Part shown: positions 8,011-10,271 of the stretch, in pieces | Numbering within the stretch: position 1 is the first letter of the stretch | Layout of the letters: every line of letters starts with the position of its first letter | Assembly: GCA_021808875.1 (NCBI GenBank) | Contig: JAKBAU010000111.1 | Span: 1 to 10,271 of the forward strand | Length of the DNA stretch: 10,271 bases | Direction: 5' to 3' | Source: Pseudomonadota bacterium | GTDB lineage: Bacteria; Pseudomonadota; Alphaproteobacteria; Micropepsales; Micropepsaceae | The notes under the pieces: generated by a model | Seen by the model: only the letters and a program-made list of their open reading frames with translations | What the model was told of the DNA's origin: nothing | Database searches by the model: none | Program-made: the position numbers and the translations under genes

Positions 8011-8026
8011 CCCTAATCTCGTAGGG
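8011..8026. repeat. Small inverted repeat beside the GAAA hairpin
   Basis: CCCTA (8011-8015), a 6-nt loop and TAGGG (8022-8026) form a 5-bp stem 3 nt after the GAAA-loop hairpin. It may be part of the same element or a separate weak stem; a 5-bp stem can arise by chance. Confidence 0.3.
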
Positions 8027-8076
8027 TTATTGCTCCGCACCGGCGCCCTGAGCGAGGTTCCCTACAGATCGGTATT

Positions 8077-8105
8077 TTGCGCCGCGGGATGAACCTATAT
8101 ATACC
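8077..8105 (+). promoter_or_regulatory. Weak promoter candidate for hpnN
   Basis: TTGCGC (8077-8082) and TATACC (8100-8105) stand 17 bp apart, with three and four matches to the sigma-70 hexamers. The -10 falls in the run TATATATA (8096-8103), the most easily melted sequence upstream of hpnN. The leader would be about 120 nt. The evidence is sequence resemblance only. Confidence 0.2.
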
Positions 8106-8233
8106 GCCCCCTAGGACCTGACGCTTTCGGGATACACCGCGCCGCGACCAGCTGGCGTTCTCGGTGCGTGGCTGGTTGACCTCGCTTGACTTATCAGCAG
8201 TGTGAGCGGCTGCGATTCCCGACGGATATTCGG

Positions 8234-10271
8234 ATGCTCGCCAGTTTTGTCAGTACTATCGTTCGCACCTCGACGCGGTTTGCGAGCCTTGTCGTGCTCG
8301 TGGCGGTTGTGCTCGGCGTGGTCTGCAGTTGGTACACGGTGAACCATTTTGCGATGGATACCAACAGCGACAATCTCGTCGCGCCCAATACCCTCTGGCG
8401 CCAGAATGAAATTCAGTATGACCGCGAATTTCCCCAGCAGAACAACCTAATCCTGATTGTCCTTGATGGGGCCACGGCCGAGCGCACCGAAGAAGCCGCG
8501 ACGGCGCTGGCCGCCGCCCTGCGCAAGGAGCCACAATTCTTCCGGAACGTGCGCCAGCCTGACAGTGGACCTTATTTCAATCGTGACGGACTGTTGCTGC
8601 TGTCCAAGGACGAGATCCACACTGCCATGCAGCAGCTGATCAAGGCGCAGCCCTTTCTCGGTGGCCTGGCCGCAGATCCCAGCTTACGCGGTGTCTTGAC
8701 GACCTTGCAGACCATTTTGCAGGGGGTCACAAGTGGGCAAGCCAGGCTCGCCTCACTCGACACGCCGCTGGTCATCTTCAATCAGACCTTCACCAATGTC
8801 CTGGCTCATCGACCGGCCTTTTTTCCCTGGAGCAAGCTCGTTGAATCCTCGTCGCGCGGCGGCGTTCCTGCAACGCGGGCGTTCATCGAAGTCAAGCCGA
8901 AGCTCGACTATGCTCTTTTGATGCCCGGCAAGAGAGCGACCAATGAGATCCGTCGCGTGGCCCGTGCCCTCCGCCTCGATGCGTCAACCGGTGTGCGGGT
9001 ACGCCTGACCGGACCAGTGCCCATGGCGGATGAGGAATTTGCGACCATCATTCAAAATGGCGCACTGCTCGCCAGCTTGATGATCGGTCTGCTTCTCACA
9101 ATGCTTTGGCTGGCCTTGCGCTCAAAGCGCATGATTTTTGCAGTACTGACGACCATGGTCATCGGCCTTTCGGTTACGGCTTCGATTGGGCTGCTCACCT
9201 ACGGGGCCTTCAACATTATCTCGGTCGCCTTCATCGAATTGTTTGTCGGGCTGGGCGTCGATTTCGGTATCCAATTCTGTGTGCGTTACCGCCATGAGCG
9301 TCGGGTGTACGGTGACCTTGATGTGGCCCTGGTTGCCGCCGGCAAGGGCATTGGCGCTGGTCTCACCTTGGCGGCGTTGGCCGCGGCGGCAGGGTTCTTT
9401 TCCTTTCTTCCGACCGACTATGCCGGTGTGAAGGAGCTTGGCTTGATCGCTGGCGCCGGCATGGTGGTCACTTATGTACTCAGCATCACCCTTCTGCCTG
9501 CGCTTTTAAAACTCTTCCGGCCCCACAGTGAACAGACGGAAGTGGGGTGGGCGGCATTGGGGCCGGTCGATGACTTTCTCTGCAATAAGCCCAAGCGTGT
9601 ATTGCACACAGCCCTTGTCCTGCTCATCGCGGGCGCCGCACTGATCCCGTTCTTGCGCTTTGATTCCAATCCTCTTGATCTGCGCAATCGTCACACCGAG
9701 GCTGTGGCGACGGCTCTTGATCTGATGAAGAACCCGAACACCTCACCCAATACCATAAATGTCCTGCAACCTTCTCGCAGCGCTGCTGAGGCACTGGCCG
9801 CCAGGCTGGAGAAGCTTCCGGAGGTAAGCCAGGTACTGACCATCGACAGTTTCCTGCCAACCGATCAGCAGGCCAAGATTGCGATCGTCAAGGATGCGGC
9901 CAATGTTCTTGGCCCCACGCTCAATCCGGTATTTACGCCTTTGCCTCCGACGGATGTGCAGACCATTGCCACGCTGAAGACGGTCGCTGCTGCGCTCGTT
10001 GCGGCAGCACCCCACACCAAGTCACTCAAGGCGGCTAAGGATGCCAGAGCTTTGGCTGTGACCTTGGACCGGCTCGCTGCCGGGCCACCCGAGCCGCGCA
10101 ACGCCGCCGCCGCTGCGTTCGTGCCCGGACTAAAGACCCTGCTCGCACAGCTACGCCTCGCGCTGTCGCCCTACGAAATTGATTTTGCAGGTTTGCCCGC
10201 ATCCTTGAAGGCAGACTGGATCTCGGCCAGTGGCCAATATCGCGTCCAGGCCTTTCCATCGGGTGACGCGA
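8234..10271 (+). CDS. hpnN: HpnN, hopanoid transporter of the RND/MMPL superfamily, 3' truncated
   Basis: The frame stays open from ATG 8234 to the window end: 679 codons of a protein usually about 860-880 residues long. HpnN is an inner-membrane RND-type transporter needed to deliver hopanoids to the outer membrane. The first membrane segment is at about residues 16-36. The first periplasmic domain (about 37-275) carries family blocks MDTNSDNLVAPNTLWRQNEI, AQPFLGGLAADPSLRGVL, FIEVKPKLDYALLMPG and RLTGPVPMADEEFA (ending near 270). A membrane bundle follows at about 278-421, with SVAFIELFVGLGVDFGIQF in TM4; Asp343 sits where RND/MMPL pumps hold a proton-relay acid. TM7 is near 456-476, then the second periplasmic domain opens with FDSNPLDLRNRHTEAV; the rest of it and the second membrane bundle are lost. 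The start fits the family's N terminus, with a weak GACGGA site 7 nt upstream; an in-frame stop at 8177-8179 precludes a much longer form. No other hopanoid gene is visible nearby. Confidence 0.95.
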   Translation, partial: MLASFVSTIVRTSTRFASLVVLVAVVLGVVCSWYTVNHFAMDTNSDNLVAPNTLWRQNEIQYDREFPQQNNLILIVLDGATAERTEEAATALAAALRKEPQFFRNVRQPDSGPYFNRDGLLLLSKDEIHTAMQQLIKAQPFLGGLAADPSLRGVLTTLQTILQGVTSGQARLASLDTPLVIFNQTFTNVLAHRPAFFPWSKLVESSSRGGVPATRAFIEVKPKLDYALLMPGKRATNEIRRVARALRLDASTGVRVRLTGPVPMADEEFATIIQNGALLASLMIGLLLTMLWLALRSKRMIFAVLTTMVIGLSVTASIGLLTYGAFNIISVAFIELFVGLGVDFGIQFCVRYRHERRVYGDLDVALVAAGKGIGAGLTLAALAAAAGFFSFLPTDYAGVKELGLIAGAGMVVTYVLSITLLPALLKLFRPHSEQTEVGWAALGPVDDFLCNKPKRVLHTALVLLIAGAALIPFLRFDSNPLDLRNRHTEAVATALDLMKNPNTSPNTINVLQPSRSAAEALAARLEKLPEVSQVLTIDSFLPTDQQAKIAIVKDAANVLGPTLNPVFTPLPPTDVQTIATLKTVAAALVAAAPHTKSLKAAKDARALAVTLDRLAAGPPEPRNAAAAAFVPGLKTLLAQLRLALSPYEIDFAGLPASLKADWISASGQYRVQAFPSGDA

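Larger units (their letters stand above)
7739..8233. other. Divergent intergenic region between the DUF969 operon and hpnN
   Basis: This 495-bp stretch separates two divergently transcribed units and must carry both promoters. I see no convincing gene in any frame. It contains a 7-bp-stem hairpin with a GAAA loop, a second 5-bp-stem hairpin 3 nt further on, an AT-rich patch at 7873-7889, a TATATATA run at 8096-8103, and two TTGAC elements 10 bp apart (8176-8180 and 8186-8190). The last pair could belong to a regulator site or a -35 region, but no good -10 follows. An open frame of 48 codons (7878-8022) is explained by the repeat it reads through. The in-frame stop at 8177-8179 limits any upstream extension of hpnN. 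Confidence 0.8.

Noticed and set aside
7878..8024. Small open frame of 48 codons on the plus strand (ATG 7878 to TAG 8022-8024), ending LPAKAGISLIS
   Set aside because: It has no clear ribosome binding site, and its C-terminal PAKAGI string is the translation of the GAAA-loop palindrome, a known source of spurious small proteins.

Overview
The window reads as ordinary chromosomal DNA of a GC-rich, hopanoid-making Gram-negative bacterium. An outer-membrane TamA/TamB pair, an HpnN hopanoid exporter and the style of the proteins point to Alphaproteobacteria. An Acetobacteraceae-like host is my best guess, but that is inference because no rRNA or other marker gene is present.

Layout: (1) 1-908, plus strand, the C-terminal beta-barrel part of a TamA/BamA-superfamily (Omp85) protein, cut by the window start. 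(2) 908-5077, plus strand, TamB, sharing one base with tamA (TGATG) and so almost certainly cotranscribed. (3) 7738-5081, minus strand, a tight three-gene operon read in the order DUF969, DUF979, DUF2891. The first two are the two membrane subunits of a putative 5-oxoproline (pyroglutamate) transporter; the third is a soluble protein of unknown function that often travels with them. This operon meets tamB tail to tail with only 3 bp between the stop codons. (4) 7739-8233, a 495-bp divergent intergenic region without a convincing gene. It holds a TTCCGGC-GAAA-GCCGGAA hairpin that looks like a dispersed palindromic repeat, a second small hairpin beside it, and weak promoter candidates for both flanking units. 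(5) 8234-10271, plus strand, hpnN, an RND/MMPL-type hopanoid transporter cut by the window end.

Functionally, the tam pair and hpnN both serve the outer membrane: TamAB in envelope/outer-membrane biogenesis, and HpnN in moving hopanoids to the outer membrane. The DUF969-DUF979-DUF2891 cassette between them is a small uptake/metabolism module. It is the least understood part of the window, notably without the pyroglutamyl peptidase gene (pcp) often found beside these families. I found no mobile element, CRISPR array, tRNA or rRNA. The window is mostly ordinary; the DUF cassette is the best candidate for unexplored biology.
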